A stretch of 64,000 bases of DNA from Blumeriella jaapii (lineage: Eukaryota > Ascomycota > Leotiomycetes > Helotiales > Drepanopezizaceae), in assembly GCA_009599575.1 (NCBI GenBank), contig VWND01000027.1, forward strand, positions 169,001-233,000, written 5' to 3'. The notes beneath the pieces were generated by a model. That model had not been told where the DNA came from. It saw only the letters and a list, made by a program, of their open reading frames with translations, and did no database searches. The position numbers and the translations under genes are program-made. Positions 46,960 to 58,080 of this stretch are shown one piece after another; positions within the stretch are counted from its first letter, which is position 1, and the number at the start of each line of letters is the position of its first letter.

Positions 46960-48639
46960 GTGCCAAGGTATGGGGGGTGGATTCATCTCTTCACCGTCGT
47001 GTTGGGAGAGGCGTTGGGGGGACGGGGGTGTAGAGGGTACGGATAAAGCGGGCTAGAGAGATAAAATTGGAGACTCGGGCGTAGATACAGCGAGCGGGCG
47101 TGCAATGGGCGTGCAATGAAATGGAGATAGCTAGATGAACGCTGACGAAAGGCATGAGATATGACGCATGAACGTAAATGCAAACGCAAATACAAACGCA
47201 AATACAAACGCAAGCGATCGCGAACGCAAACTCGGGTATCACGGGTTGGTTATCCAGTGTATAAACGCAAACCCAAACCCAAACTCTGGGTATCACAGGT
47301 TGGTCCTACTGTATCTGTACAGTGAACACCAGTCTTAACTCGTTACATTGAAATCCGTATACCTCCTTCTACTACTGTACAGTACTGTTAATATACTGTA
47401 CAAGTGCAAGAAGAACATGCAGTAGTGGTGCATACACACTACTGTACTGTACTGCTTAGCCACGTGACATTGTTATCACCAGATACCCACGTGATCTTAT
47501 CATCACTGGGATATCCCTACGTACAAAGCATAAAAGGTGTTTACAGCCATGCTTGAACTAAGTAAGTACTGTACATACTATACTGTTTTGTATTATTTGT
47601 ATTGTAAGATACCCATATATCACCCCAGCTCGAACTCCTATATATGCATGTATTTATGTATGTATTTATGTATGTATTTATGTATGTATTTATGTATGTA
47701 TTTATGTATGTATTTATGTATGTATTTATGTATTTATTTATGTATGTATTTATGTATGTATTTATGTATGTATTTATGTTGTACGCCGACGACGACGACG
47801 TCGACGACGACGGTTTGATGACTGGGTCTGGACCTGGACCTGGACCTGGACCTGAACCTGGACCTGGATCTGAAGACGGAGGGGGAAGTATTGTATTGTA
47901 AGGGAGTATAGTTAGTACTGTATGTACAGTACATGTATTGTGTTATTTGTATTGTGAGTAAGTAAGTAAGTGCCTAGCTGAGCTGAGCTGAGAGCTGATT
48001 CGTATGTATGGATGTATGGATGTATGGATGTACGGATGTATGGATGTATGGATGTATGGATGTATGGATGTACTGTGTTGTGTTGTATATACAGAGCATA
48101 AAAAAAGCACTGTTTGGGTTGAGTTAAATTGAATTCCACTATCTATGTACAGTACTGTACAGTAATATACAAATTTATTCTGTGCCGATTATTTTTTAAA
48201 AAAAAGTAAAAAGCGCCGAACACTTAGATTAAATAGGTGCTGTACTGTAGATGCTGTAGCTAAATACCTAGGTAGGTAAAAAGGTATACCACACAGTAAA
48301 ATAAAACAAAACAAAGCAATACATCTCCAAACGTAAATTACATATAAGTTAGCGAATAAAGACAACCCATCATAAAAGAAAGCAAACATCCAAACGCCAA
48401 CCGCCGAACTATATACAGTAGGTATCTAAGATGGTTAATAGATAGGTATAATCTTATAGGTAAGATGTGCTTACTCGAACATGTTACACAAAGCTGGATA
48501 TCGCTGAGTTTATCTTTCACTGCTGATGGGTGGAATTGGCGATTTAAGAAAAAAGGGGAAAGGTGCGGGAAGTACTGTAAGAGGGGGGGGGGGGGGGGGG
48601 GGGGGTTTATTGCACGACCGGATCTTTTGCCTTGGGAGG
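46960..48639. other. Microsatellite-rich AT-rich spacer
   Basis: No gene. Contains CAAATACAAACG-type repeats (47178-47220), several TACTGTACAGTAC palindromes (47371-47405, 47915-47935, 48145-48165), a GTATTTAT/GTAT array (47644-47778), a GGACCT hexamer array (47828-47868), a TATGGATG octamer array (48004-48070), and a G-run of about 25 (48582-48606). Confidence 0.7.
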
Positions 48640-49260
48640 AGGACGTGTTGTACTTTATGTACCGTGGGATTGAGGTAAGTAAGATAACGTAACTAATAGC
48701 ATTGTGGGTACATGTGTATTGTATGTGTGTGTATTGTATGTGTGTGTATTGTATGTTTGTCTGTTGTATTATACAATACACAGCGCCTTGAAGTAAAGTA
48801 ACACGACTTATAGTGTTGTAAGTACGTGTGAATAGAATGTTTGTGTATTATATGGTACAATACGCACCGTGGGATTGAGGTAAGTAAGGTAACGTAACTT
48901 ATAGTATCGTAAGTACTCTACGTGTGCATTGTATATTTGTCTATTATGTTAGATAAAACAATACACACCATAAGATTGAGGTCAGTGAGGTAAAATGACT
49001 CATACATAATGTTGTAAGTACCTTACGTAGGTATGTATTGTATGTTTGTTTATTATATTAGATCATACAATACCGTAAGATTGAGATCAGTAAGATAACG
49101 TGACTCATACATAACATTGTAAGTACCTACCTAGGTACGTACCTACTGTACCTGCCTATCTATGTATTGTATATTTATCTATCATACTAACTAACACGCA
49201 CCATATAAAAAAAACAAATAAGACAACGTAACCTACAGTATTGTAAGTAAACACTTACTC
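48640..49260. repeat. Diverged tandem repeat, unit about 100 bp
   Basis: About five to six copies of a block: GGGATTGAGGTAAGTAAG, then AACGTAACTTATAGTATCGT, then AAGTAC and TGTGTATTGTATGTTTGTCT. The TTGAG anchors lie near 48670, 48788 (TTGAAG), 48875, 48976 and 49081. Confidence 0.85.
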
Positions 49261-49419
49261 ACCTACCTACTGTACACAGGTACCTAGAAGGTAGCTACCA
49301 TCCATTATATCAAGGCCGTTTTATCAATCGCATGCGTAATCCTTTCGTGGTTAAGTCTCCTGTAACATACCTAGGTACTTTCCTCGTGTAATAACAATAA
49401 CCTTTTTACAATACAATTT

Positions 49420-50290
49420 CTCTACAATATAATGTTAAAACGAAACGATATTTCTATGATATATTCTTTGAATAAAATGACCTTTTTCCAAGGTACTACA
49501 ATTTGCCTACAAAAGATATAAATACGACGCTTTTTCTTTAGTACGTGTGTATAACCCATATCCCGAAAAGAACTCATCAGCTGTAAATAAACGGATATAA
49601 TGTTAAGATGAAACAATATTTTTGTGCTATATTTTTTGATTGAAATAATCCTTTTCTAAAAAACTACAATTTGCTTACAAGAAATATAAATACGACACGT
49701 TCTCTTTAATACGTATATATAACCCATATCCCGAATAAAACTCATCAGCTGTAGATGGACGGATATAATTTTAATAAGAAACAATTTTTCTATAATATAT
49801 TTTTTAAATAAAATAACCCTTTTCTAAGATATTATAATTTGCCTACAAGAAATATAAATACGACACGTTCTTTTTAGTACGTGTATATAACCCACATCCC
49901 CGAAAAGAACTCATTAGCTGTAGATGGACGGAGATAATATTAAAACGAAACGATATTTCTATGCTACATTTTTTGAATAAAATGATCCTTTTCTAAGGTA
50001 CTACAATTTGCTTACAAAAGAAAAAGAAATACGACACGTTTTCTTTCGTTTCTTTAGTACGTATGTATAACCCATATCCCGAAAAGAACTCATCAGCTGT
50101 AGATGGACGGATATAAAATTAAAACGAAACGATATTTCTATAATACGTTATTTGAATGAAATAATCCTTTTCTAAGGTACTACAAATTTGCCTACAAGAG
50201 AAAGAGAAATACGACACGTTCTCTTTAATACGTGTGTATAACCCACATGCCGAAAAGAACTCATCAGCTGTAGATGGACGGAGATAAGGT
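49420..50290. repeat. AT-rich tandem repeat, unit about 170 bp, five copies
   Basis: The anchor AACTCATCAGCTGTA recurs at 49571, 49739, 49908, 50087 and 50258 (spacings 168, 169, 179, 171). Each unit also contains AAAACGAAACGATATTTCTA, CTACAATTTGCCTACAA, AATACGACACGTTCT and TATAACCCATATCCCGAA. Frames through it are interrupted and differ between copies, so it does not look coding. Confidence 0.92.
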
Positions 50291-50391
50291 GAATCGGATG
50301 TTATATTTATTTGAATAAGAATGACATACCCGTCACGATGCACACACACAGACGGGCCAGGATTAACAAGCACACATTTCCACCCCCCCAC

Positions 50392-52324
50392 TTACATCGC
50401 CGTCCCAATCGTGCTCCTCTCCCCACCACCGAAGCTACTCGCCTCCGCCACAAAGCGACTCCCATCGCTATCCCCCCTCGCGCCTGGGCCGGCGCCCGAG
50501 CCGCGCCCGACAATCAGCGTGCTCTGCCTCGTCTCGGCCATCTCGCGCACCTCCGGCCGCTGCGAGACCACCGACCGCACCTCCGGCAGCGGGCTCGTGC
50601 TCCGGAAGCTCTCCTCGAACCACGTCATGAACTTCGGCGGCTGGTCCGGGTAGTCGGCGTCGTACGTCAGCGCGTTCTTGCGCACCATGACCGAGCGTGC
50701 GCTCATGCCGCCTGCCGTCCGCGGGCCGTCGCGAGACGGCGCCGAGGAGGGGAAGCCGGACATGGTGACGAGCGTGGCGGCCTCGGAGCGCGCGACGTTC
50801 TCGAGATCTTGGTACGGGCTCCAGGTTTGGCGGCCGGGGAAGTTGCCCGTCGGCAGGTTGCCGTCGTCCAGGTTCGCGAAGGTGCTCCGTCGTTGGCGAA
50901 CCCGAGGCGTTTGATCGGCGCTCCAGGTCTCGCGGGTCGTTTGGACAGGGAGGTCCAAGGATTGGCTGCGGCGGACGTTTTCGCCTTCTCGCATCATGCT
51001 CTCCCTCTGTCTGTCGATTGCGCTAATCCTCTCGTTGTCCTTGGGCCAGTAACCCGTCTCGCGCTCCCCCGCCATCGACCGCCTCCTGGTGTTGCGTTGC
51101 TCGCTCCAATGTGTCCGGTTTGATGGGTACGGGAAGTCGGAGAGCGAAGGGGCTACGGAGGAGGAATCGCTCTCGGGTCGGTGTCGACGGATGGACGACT
51201 TGAGCTCGTTTTGTCGCTGCGCGAGGCGAACACGCCGGTATCGCATCACGAGGTAAAAGAAGAGGATGGTCAAGAGCGAGGAGCCGAAGATGGAAAAGGT
51301 TACGATCAGAACGAATTTTGTCGTGTTCGTAGCATCGATGCGGGAGGCCGCTGTGTCTGCGCTCGCTTGTGCCTGTTCATGTCAGTCGCCGAACGTTGGT
51401 TTGGAGCGTAGAGATGCTTACAAGTGCAGCTGATATGGAGGCCTGAGCCTGGTTGATAACATTTGTGGCCGTTGCTGGATGCTGTTAGCCACCACTGCTG
51501 GCGAGTGGGTTGGTGAACAAACCTCGTGCATTGCTCGCCACGGCTTCCGCGCTCGCAATCGCGACTCGAGCACTTTCCTGGGAACCACGTCAGCAAGCTG
51601 CATCGACTTTTGCCATCCCCAGGAGACAATGGAGGATTGGAAGACTCCTATCTGGATGTAGAGACACGCGCATGGTACTCACTTGAACCGACGCTATACT
51701 GGCATTGGCGGTCGCTTGGACTCCAGCAATAGCTTGATCTGCGCTGTTCTGCGCAGAAGCGAGTCCCGCCGTGAGACTAGCGCTGGCAGCCTGAGCAGCT
51801 TGAGACTGTTGAGAAGCGGTTTGCAAGGCTGCTTGTATAGACTGGGAGGCCGAGTCGAGAGCTTGCTGCGCAGATACTCTGGCGCTTTCTAGAGAATCAT
51901 TGGCGGCCGCGAGAGCCGCCTGGAGGGAAGCAATCGACGCCGCGGCCGTAGCGGCGGCATTCGCGAGAGATACCGATAGTTGGGCCGATACGCTGACGGC
52001 GCCGGCGGCGAACCCAGCATTGGAGGCGGAGGTGATGAGGGCATTGCATTCGGGGAGGATGACTTGAGGATCGGGGAGAGGAATGGGGGCGGCGAATCGT
52101 TTGCTGAGAGATGGCGGTGGTGTCGTCAGGCTGGAACTGGTTGGTGTCGGCCGGTTGGGTAGGTCTGCAAGCCACCGTCGATGTTCTGAGATGATTTTGT
52201 TCGTTCTCACGACCACCTTCTCTATCGCCTGAGCTGGAAGGAGTTGAATCATTTCTGGACCAGCCGAATGCACATTTGGCGACGAGCCCGACCCATTATC
52301 GGATTCCTCGGACAGAGTGGACAT
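50392..52324 (-). CDS. Single-pass membrane protein with Ala/Ser-rich 11-residue repeats
   Basis: Four exons (51683-52324, 51523-51577, 51422-51474, 50392-51372) join in phase to 576 residues. The N-terminal ~110 residues are disordered. Residues ~125-260 are extremely Ala/Ser/Gln-rich and fall into an 11-residue period (for example LDSASQSIQAA, LQTASQQSQAA, ASAQNSADQAI), which suggests a long amphipathic helix or right-handed coiled coil; the small exons 2 and 3 continue this pattern without a break, which supports them. One transmembrane helix follows (about 268-295, KFVLIVTFSIFGSSLLTILF). The cytosolic tail is long, Arg/Ser-rich and likely phosphorylated. No signal peptide is clear. I do not recognise a named family; stress- or wall-sensor-like topology is an inference. 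Confidence 0.75.
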
Positions 52325-53632
52325 GATTCCCTGGTCCGGAGACAGATGTCATGATTTCGATCCCTCGATTCTCGAGATCTTCAATCTACGGTCTATCTCA
52401 GAGACCGAACATCGAACTCTGTAAGTAGGAAGCGATGCCAAAGATGATTCCGCAGAATGAAAAAGAAAGAAAAGATCCCACGGAAGCCCAGCGTCGAGTG
52501 AGAGGAAAGATTCAAAGGGTTCGTTCGGTCGAGACAGCCGACCAGCGAATGCGATTGACAAGTATCAGAAAGGAAGAACAGCGAGCACATCCAGGTAAGC
52601 CAGCGCAAGGAAGCACGGGAGAACGAGTTGGCCGTCCATCGAACCACGCCAGGGCCCGTGTAGCAGCCCTGAGCTCACGTCTGCGTCAAAGACAAGATCC
52701 CGCGTCCAAATGAAACGCCGTCAGAGCTGAGGGGGTCGGAGGATTTGGCTTTCGGACATGCTGAAGCTTGGGGATGCTTGAAACACATCTGATGCAGGGT
52801 TTGAGCCAAGCGACGAGGACGGGAGCATTAAGCACACCGTTGTAATGGCAGACCAAGTCACTCTTCTTCTCGCATCGCGGCGGGCAAGGCGTCGCTGCGT
52901 GGTGGTGAGAAGACGATGAATCGAGCCTTCGACGACTTCAAAAGCATGGTTCGAGAGCGATGGTTGGTGTTGGTGGTCCGACATGAGGAGATGTTGTCTT
53001 GAGGCTCGGCTATTTAGCTCTGCAGCAGGGTTCTTGAGCTCCCGGGCTAGGGATATGTATGTACATACATACATACGTACAGGTACTGTACAGTTAGTTA
53101 CATACAGGAACAGTTACATACAGGAACAGTTACATACAGGTACAGTTACATACAGGTACAGTATGTACAGTACAGTACTGTACATACATAGTACCTAGGG
53201 AGGGAGTTCCATGCGAAAAGAAAGGCTTGGCTTCGTTTGAAGTAGAACGATGGAACACGATGAGGCCAAGGCTTCGCCGGTTTGGGGCGAGGTTCGTCCA
53301 ATTTCTCAAGGGATGTATAGTACTGTATGATCTAGAACAGCTCTCGGGCTTTCGTTGCTAAAACCAAGCACTACATACCAAGGCGAGAAAACAGATGCTC
53401 GGCGCACGAAAGTGGCCGTGGGGTGGAAGATACGCCAAGTGTTTCTACTGTACGAAAACTTATCGAGTAAAGGTGTGCTGTATGTACAGTACAGTACCCA
53501 TCATCGTTTACAGACAGCCATGCTTTCTCGCTGATCGTAATCATTGAGAAGTGGCCTCCTGTGACCCTCAACGCCTGAACATGAGATCCGTCCCTCTATG
53601 GTTTCAACTCGCCATCAGGACACAACTCGCCA
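52325..53632. other. Intergenic with short-sequence repeats
   Basis: About 1.3 kb. A weak small frame is listed separately at 52721-52984. A CAGTTACATACAGG-type array and TACTGTACAGTAC palindromes lie at 53050-53190 and near 53480. Confidence 0.5.
52721..52984 (-). CDS. Possible small protein, 87 aa (weak)
   Basis: Starting at ATG 52984 the frame gives MSDHQHQPSLSNHAFEVVEG, a basic RRLARRDARRR stretch and a short hydrophobic segment. It reads like a protein but no family is recognised and the length is short. Confidence 0.25.
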   Translation of the reverse strand: MSDHQHQPSLSNHAFEVVEGSIHRLLTTTQRRLARRDARRRVTWSAITTVCLMLPSSSLGSNPASDVFQASPSFSMSESQILRPPQL

Positions 53633-55060
53633 TCAGGACACCACTCCCCCACACCCACCGCCACAGCCGCCTCCGCATCCTCCTCCGCATCCTCCACCAC
53701 AGCCGGACATGTTTCCTCCTGCACTGGGCGAAGCCCCAAGGCTACCAGCGTGGCTGCACTCCGAGTAGGCTTCTCCAAACATCGTCTCGTACGTCGTGCT
53801 CGTCCATTCGAGACTGCTGGACAGTGAATGCTCGTCCATCTTGTCGTCGTGGTTGATGAATTTCCCACACGTGGCATGTGTGTACGCGTGGTAGGACCGG
53901 GGCGACAGTTGGTGTGTGTGCCACGCCAGGTCGACGTCCAGCGTGGGGACCGCGATGTGCGATGGGTTGGTGGCGATTAACTGGATGAAGCGGGAATACT
54001 TGACCAGGAGACGGTCCATCGTTTCCCGAGCAAGCGGACTGTGAAGCCAGTCGATGGCGAACATCTTGTCCACGAAGGCGCCCTGTCGAGCGACGGCACT
54101 ACCGAGTTCCAAAGCGAAAACGGAGTCGTTGTTGCAGTAACCCTCACAGTCGCGATTCTGGTTCATTGAATCGCGAGAATTCTCCCACTCACGAGCTGTC
54201 CCTTTCGCGAAAGCCGCCATCGCTTTCCCAGGGACTTTGAAATTGAAGCGTGTGTCGATGGCTGCGTTTACAGCGTGCCAGGGCATTCCGGATGCCCAGA
54301 GATCTTCGAGCCCAAAACGCATACAGTCTTGCAAGTAAGAGCGAGGGTTTAACATGAATGTGTGCCAGACCATGAGCACGTCTATCAAGTCAGCATGGCT
54401 ACCGCTCCAGTGACGTGCATCAAGGCTCTTACCAATGGGAGGGAGCATCTCCAATGTCCACTGCTTGCCCTGGCCTCGGTTCGTGAAATCTGTGATATCT
54501 GGATTGCCAACAACCGTGTTTTGCCCTTCAAGCCTGCTTGAATCCTTGGAGCAGAGCACCTTCAGCCACCAGATCTCAAATCGTTCCACGGCGCGCGCAA
54601 TGTAGAGTGCCCAACGCTTCTCCTGCATCGCCGCCAAAGCCGCATCTCTGTCTGCCACCGCCTCACAACTCGCAGCCCAGAGACCAAACAGCCCATCGGT
54701 TGAGCTGATGTCTGCTTTCAGCGTGTGGAAAGTAAAGAGCAGCTTGAGATGTGCAAGACACTGGTCGGCTTCCGGAAACGGCGTCGAGGCGTCGGCAATG
54801 TTCAACGTAGATGCTGCCGCGAGTTCGCCATCGCACGCTCCATGCGAGGAGAGAAGTGGCGCGTAGGAGGGGACATGGTCACTCGATATCACGCCAGGGC
54901 TCTTCGATAGACCAGGTTGCTGATACGCATCAGTGCCTGACTCACTATGCCCACTGTCAGGGAGGTTCTCGAGAAAAGGCATTATTCTGGAGCCGTAAGG
55001 AAGTCGAAAAGGATGGGGAAAGGCGATGGAAAGTAAGTGTTCTTGAGTCAAAACCGACAA
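53633..55060 (-). CDS. Glycine-rich domain-containing protein (DUF1399/GRDP type), 458 aa
   Basis: GRDP/DUF1399 proteins are widespread in fungi and plants, with roles suggested in stress but no defined biochemistry. A 51-nt in-frame intron (54382-54432) separates LPPI from DVLMVWHTFMLNPRSY; removing it gives the usual PPIDVLMVWH motif. The second hallmark, VPTLDVDLAWHTHQLSPRSY, is intact near residue 380. The C-terminus is a perfect short repeat, GCGGG repeated four times, ending GGVVS. Start choice is uncertain: an internal Met (MPFLENLPDSGHSE) about 26 residues in is also possible. No signal peptide or membrane helix is visible. Confidence 0.85.
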   Translation of the reverse strand: MSVLTQEHLLSIAFPHPFRLPYGSRIMPFLENLPDSGHSESGTDAYQQPGLSKSPGVISSDHVPSYAPLLSSHGACDGELAAASTLNIADASTPFPEADQCLAHLKLLFTFHTLKADISSTDGLFGLWAASCEAVADRDAALAAMQEKRWALYIARAVERFEIWWLKVLCSKDSSRLEGQNTVVGNPDITDFTNRGQGKQWTLEMLPPIGKSLDARHWSGSHADLIDVLMVWHTFMLNPRSYLQDCMRFGLEDLWASGMPWHAVNAAIDTRFNFKVPGKAMAAFAKGTAREWENSRDSMNQNRDCEGYCNNDSVFALELGSAVARQGAFVDKMFAIDWLHSPLARETMDRLLVKYSRFIQLIATNPSHIAVPTLDVDLAWHTHQLSPRSYHAYTHATCGKFINHDDKMDEHSLSSSLEWTSTTYETMFGEAYSECSHAGSLGASPSAGGNMSGCGGGCGGGCGGGCGGGCGGVVS

Positions 55061-55443
55061 TCGAGAAGCGCACGAGAAGCGCGAGTTGCGAAGAGGGCAC
55101 TTCAGTTATATGTTGTCGTTGCGAGGAAGATCGCCTGCTATTTTGGGGTCGCGAAGCGCCACAGCCAAAGTGCTGTACTATCGATCCGACGCGGGGCCGG
55201 TGCGGGTTGTGCCACAAACGTGCTCATATGCCCTCATGTGTGACTTGCTGTCAGGCGATCATTTGAGCATTTGAGGGCCAACAAGTAACTTCAGACGTAC
55301 TCTTGGTCATGGAGTTGAGTGCTTACTAGGTACCTAGGGTCTGTGGGATTCTGAAGTGGTCGCTCGGATACTCTGGTTAATAGGTAATACGTTGAATGAA
55401 TCCAGATACTACTCGAACACCGACTTTTCCTGCAAGCGAGCGC
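55061..55443. other. Spacer between GRDP gene and kex2
   Basis: 383 bp, holding the promoter of the GRDP gene and the 3' end of kex2. A CTAGGTACCTAGG palindrome lies near 55327. No gene seen. Confidence 0.5.
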
Positions 55444-58080
55444 CTACTCCCGCGATAATAACCTCCCTCCAGCACTGCTCTTCTCGTTGCCACCATCCCC
55501 CTCCTCCTCGTCGTCGTCATCGTCGCCGATGACATGTCGCCCCTCCTCGTCGCTCTCCTCGTAGAGTTTCTTCTCCCGTTCATCCCCACCCTCATCCCCA
55601 TCCAAGTACTCGCTCTCGCTCTCATCTTCGCTGCCAGCCGCAAATGCATCGTACAGCTCTCCTGCTCTTCTCTTTCCCCCTTTCCTGCCCGCTTTGCCAG
55701 CGCCGCTGAGACCATCTGCTTCGTCTTCCTCGAGGAGGTCGAATTCCCACTCGTCGCGCGGATTGTTGCGGAGACGCTTGCGGCGCGCCATGTAAAGATA
55801 GACCCCGAGACCCAAGCAGAATGCCACAATGAGCGACGCGGCGCCGTAGATCCAAATCTGGGTCTTGGAAGAGACGCCAAACGTGGGGAAGAAGGACGGG
55901 AGCCAGCCGGATGGCTTGCCTGGTGCGGAGGGCGTGGGCGAAACGCTGCTGGTGGGTTTGGAATTGGTAGGGCGCTCTGGGTGGTCTGTTGGATTCGTCA
56001 AGAGGGGGGGGGTGGGGTAGGAGACGGGCGGTATGGTAGTCGTAGAGCCAGCCACCGTCGTAGTGGAGATGATGGCTGTGTGGTTGTCGTCGTCTTGCTC
56101 GGTTGGCATTGAGAGGAGGACGGTTTTGGAAGCGTCAATTGCCTCGCCCCAGAGCTTTAGGTGCCAATCCACGAAGGTGCCATTGTGATCGTTCACAACA
56201 GTATCCTTGAGGAGGATGGTCCACGTCCCAATACCGGATTCGCCCCTGGCTAGTTAGCAAAGATACACAAGACGACACGATTTTTCAGAGCCTACCAGTG
56301 CACCACGGACATGAAGGTCCAGTCAACGTAGCCCTCAGCTGCGGTATCGAGACGCCGCGTGACGGAGAGGTGGCTGGTAATCTGATTAGGGCTGACAAGG
56401 TCCACGCTGAGATCGCCTCTTCTCGTGTGCTGGACATTCATGGTAACCGTGACATGCTCAAGACGCTCGAGGTTGGCATCCTGAAGCATTTGCGGTGTAA
56501 CTTCGAAAGACACCACCAAGCCTTCGTCTCCTTGCGGGATAGCTTGATTGACATGGATCCAGGGCGAGTAGAACCAAGACTGCGGCTTAACGTTCTTCCA
56601 CGTCTTAGCGGCCTCGATTGTCGCCCATGTGTCAATCTTTCCGTAACCAAAAGTATGACTGAACTTTTTACCGATGGTTGTCGTTTGCCATTCAGCGGTC
56701 TCCAAATCGATGGGCACGGCGGTCATCATGACCAGCCATTGCAAGTCTCTCCACGTCAGATCTTGACGAATCTGTAAAACGAGCGCGAAGATACCGGCTG
56801 CGAGAGGCGCAGCTGCCGAGGTGCCCCCGTGGCCGCTGTAACATTTGTTCACTCCAACATCGGTTCCGTGCTTGACGATGTGTTAGCCAGACGTCAGCTC
56901 GGCGCATGGGATGGACCTACGATGGCGTCTCCGCTCCCACTGCTGTATGTCACCACCAATTGTGCCGAACACTTCTCAGAATAGTAAGGGTGCAGTCCTT
57001 TCGGTCGACCGCCCCGACCGTGATACTATAAATACTGTTCGTGTACCCATCGAAGTTGCAGTTGTCCTCGTTTGCTGCGCCGTTTCCGGATGCGAAAACG
57101 TAGATGGATCCAAGTCCTCCTCGGCCCTTCTGGATAGCATTCAGCATCGCTCTCTTGATGAGGATGCCGGGCGCATCCATAGCTTTTCCATCATCCGGAG
57201 GTCCCCAAGAACAAGAGTAAATTTGGTTCTTTTGAAATGCGTAGTTCAATGCGATCGCTTCGTCGGCATCCGTGATCAGCTTTGACAGAATTCTGATCCC
57301 AGCAATCTTTGAATCCCATGCGACTCCAACTCCACAGACGTTGTTCTTCACGGCTGCAACCTCTCCGGCACAGCGTGTGCCGTGCCGATCGTCTGATAGT
57401 CGCGGCTTGGGCTCGACGGAATTGTCGTTGAAATCGTAGGAACCCTCAGCAAAGTAGTTGTCCTTCAGATCGTCGCTGTACATATCCAGCCCGTCATCCA
57501 CGATGGCCACGGTCGCATTCTTTCCGGTGACGCCCTGCATCCACACATCCGTCACATTAATATCGTGCCCAACCTGCACCGTGTTGAGAAGATGCCATTG
57601 CTCGTGGAAGATGGGGTCTTGAATATCCATCAACTTCATGACTTCTTTCTGTCTCGCTACTACCGCGTCCACTGGAGTGTCGCGGCGCTCTGCTACAGAA
57701 GCCGTGTATCCAACTGGCCGCGGAGGGATGATCCCTCTCTTCTCCATTCGGGGCTTCATCTTCTGCTTCTGAGCCAACCTGACTCCATCGAGCACATCGG
57801 GTTCGCCCAGCGACCGTTTCCTTCGCCTTAGCTCGGTCAAGGCCGTGTGCACCACATCCTCATCCTGCTTTTGACACGAGAAAACATGATGGTCTTCCAG
57901 CTCTCCCAGTTGTCCCTCGTGGGTCAAACCCAGCTTCACAGCCACCTGCGACGGCGCCGTCTTCGGATCGAGATGGAGGACATAGTAGTCCTGCGCCTCG
58001 TAGTTCCTGGTCTGCAGGGTCGAGCCTGATGCGAGATACCACAGGCCAAGAAGGCCCAACGCGGCGCCGGGTATTCTCAT
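55444..58080 (-). CDS. kex2: Kexin, Kex2 proprotein convertase, one frame break
   Basis: Kex2 is the Golgi subtilisin-like protease that cuts secreted precursors after KR/RR. Exons are 56921-58080, 56296-56870 and 55444-56245; ~845 residues. A signal peptide (1-20) is followed by a pro-region with KRSLGEP and EKRGIIPP cleavage sites. The catalytic triad is visible: Asp in AIVDDGLDMYSDDL, His in DDRHGTRCAGEVAA, Ser in GHGGTSAAAPLAAG; the oxyanion Asn lies in FASGNGAANEDNCNFDGY. A P domain follows (~residues 480-610). One membrane helix (IWIYGAASLIVAFCLGLGVY) and an acidic cytosolic tail end the protein. The frame breaks at 56997-56998: GG on the coding strand must be GGG so that GAVDRK continues into GLHPYYSEKCSAQLVVTYSS. 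Exon phases fit only after that correction, which argues for an assembly error. Confidence 0.95.

Noticed and set aside
49422..50391. Two minus-strand frames (64 and 90 codons) in the 170-bp repeat array sharing short similar segments
   Set aside because: Similarity is explained by the tandem repeat itself; frames shift or stop between copies.
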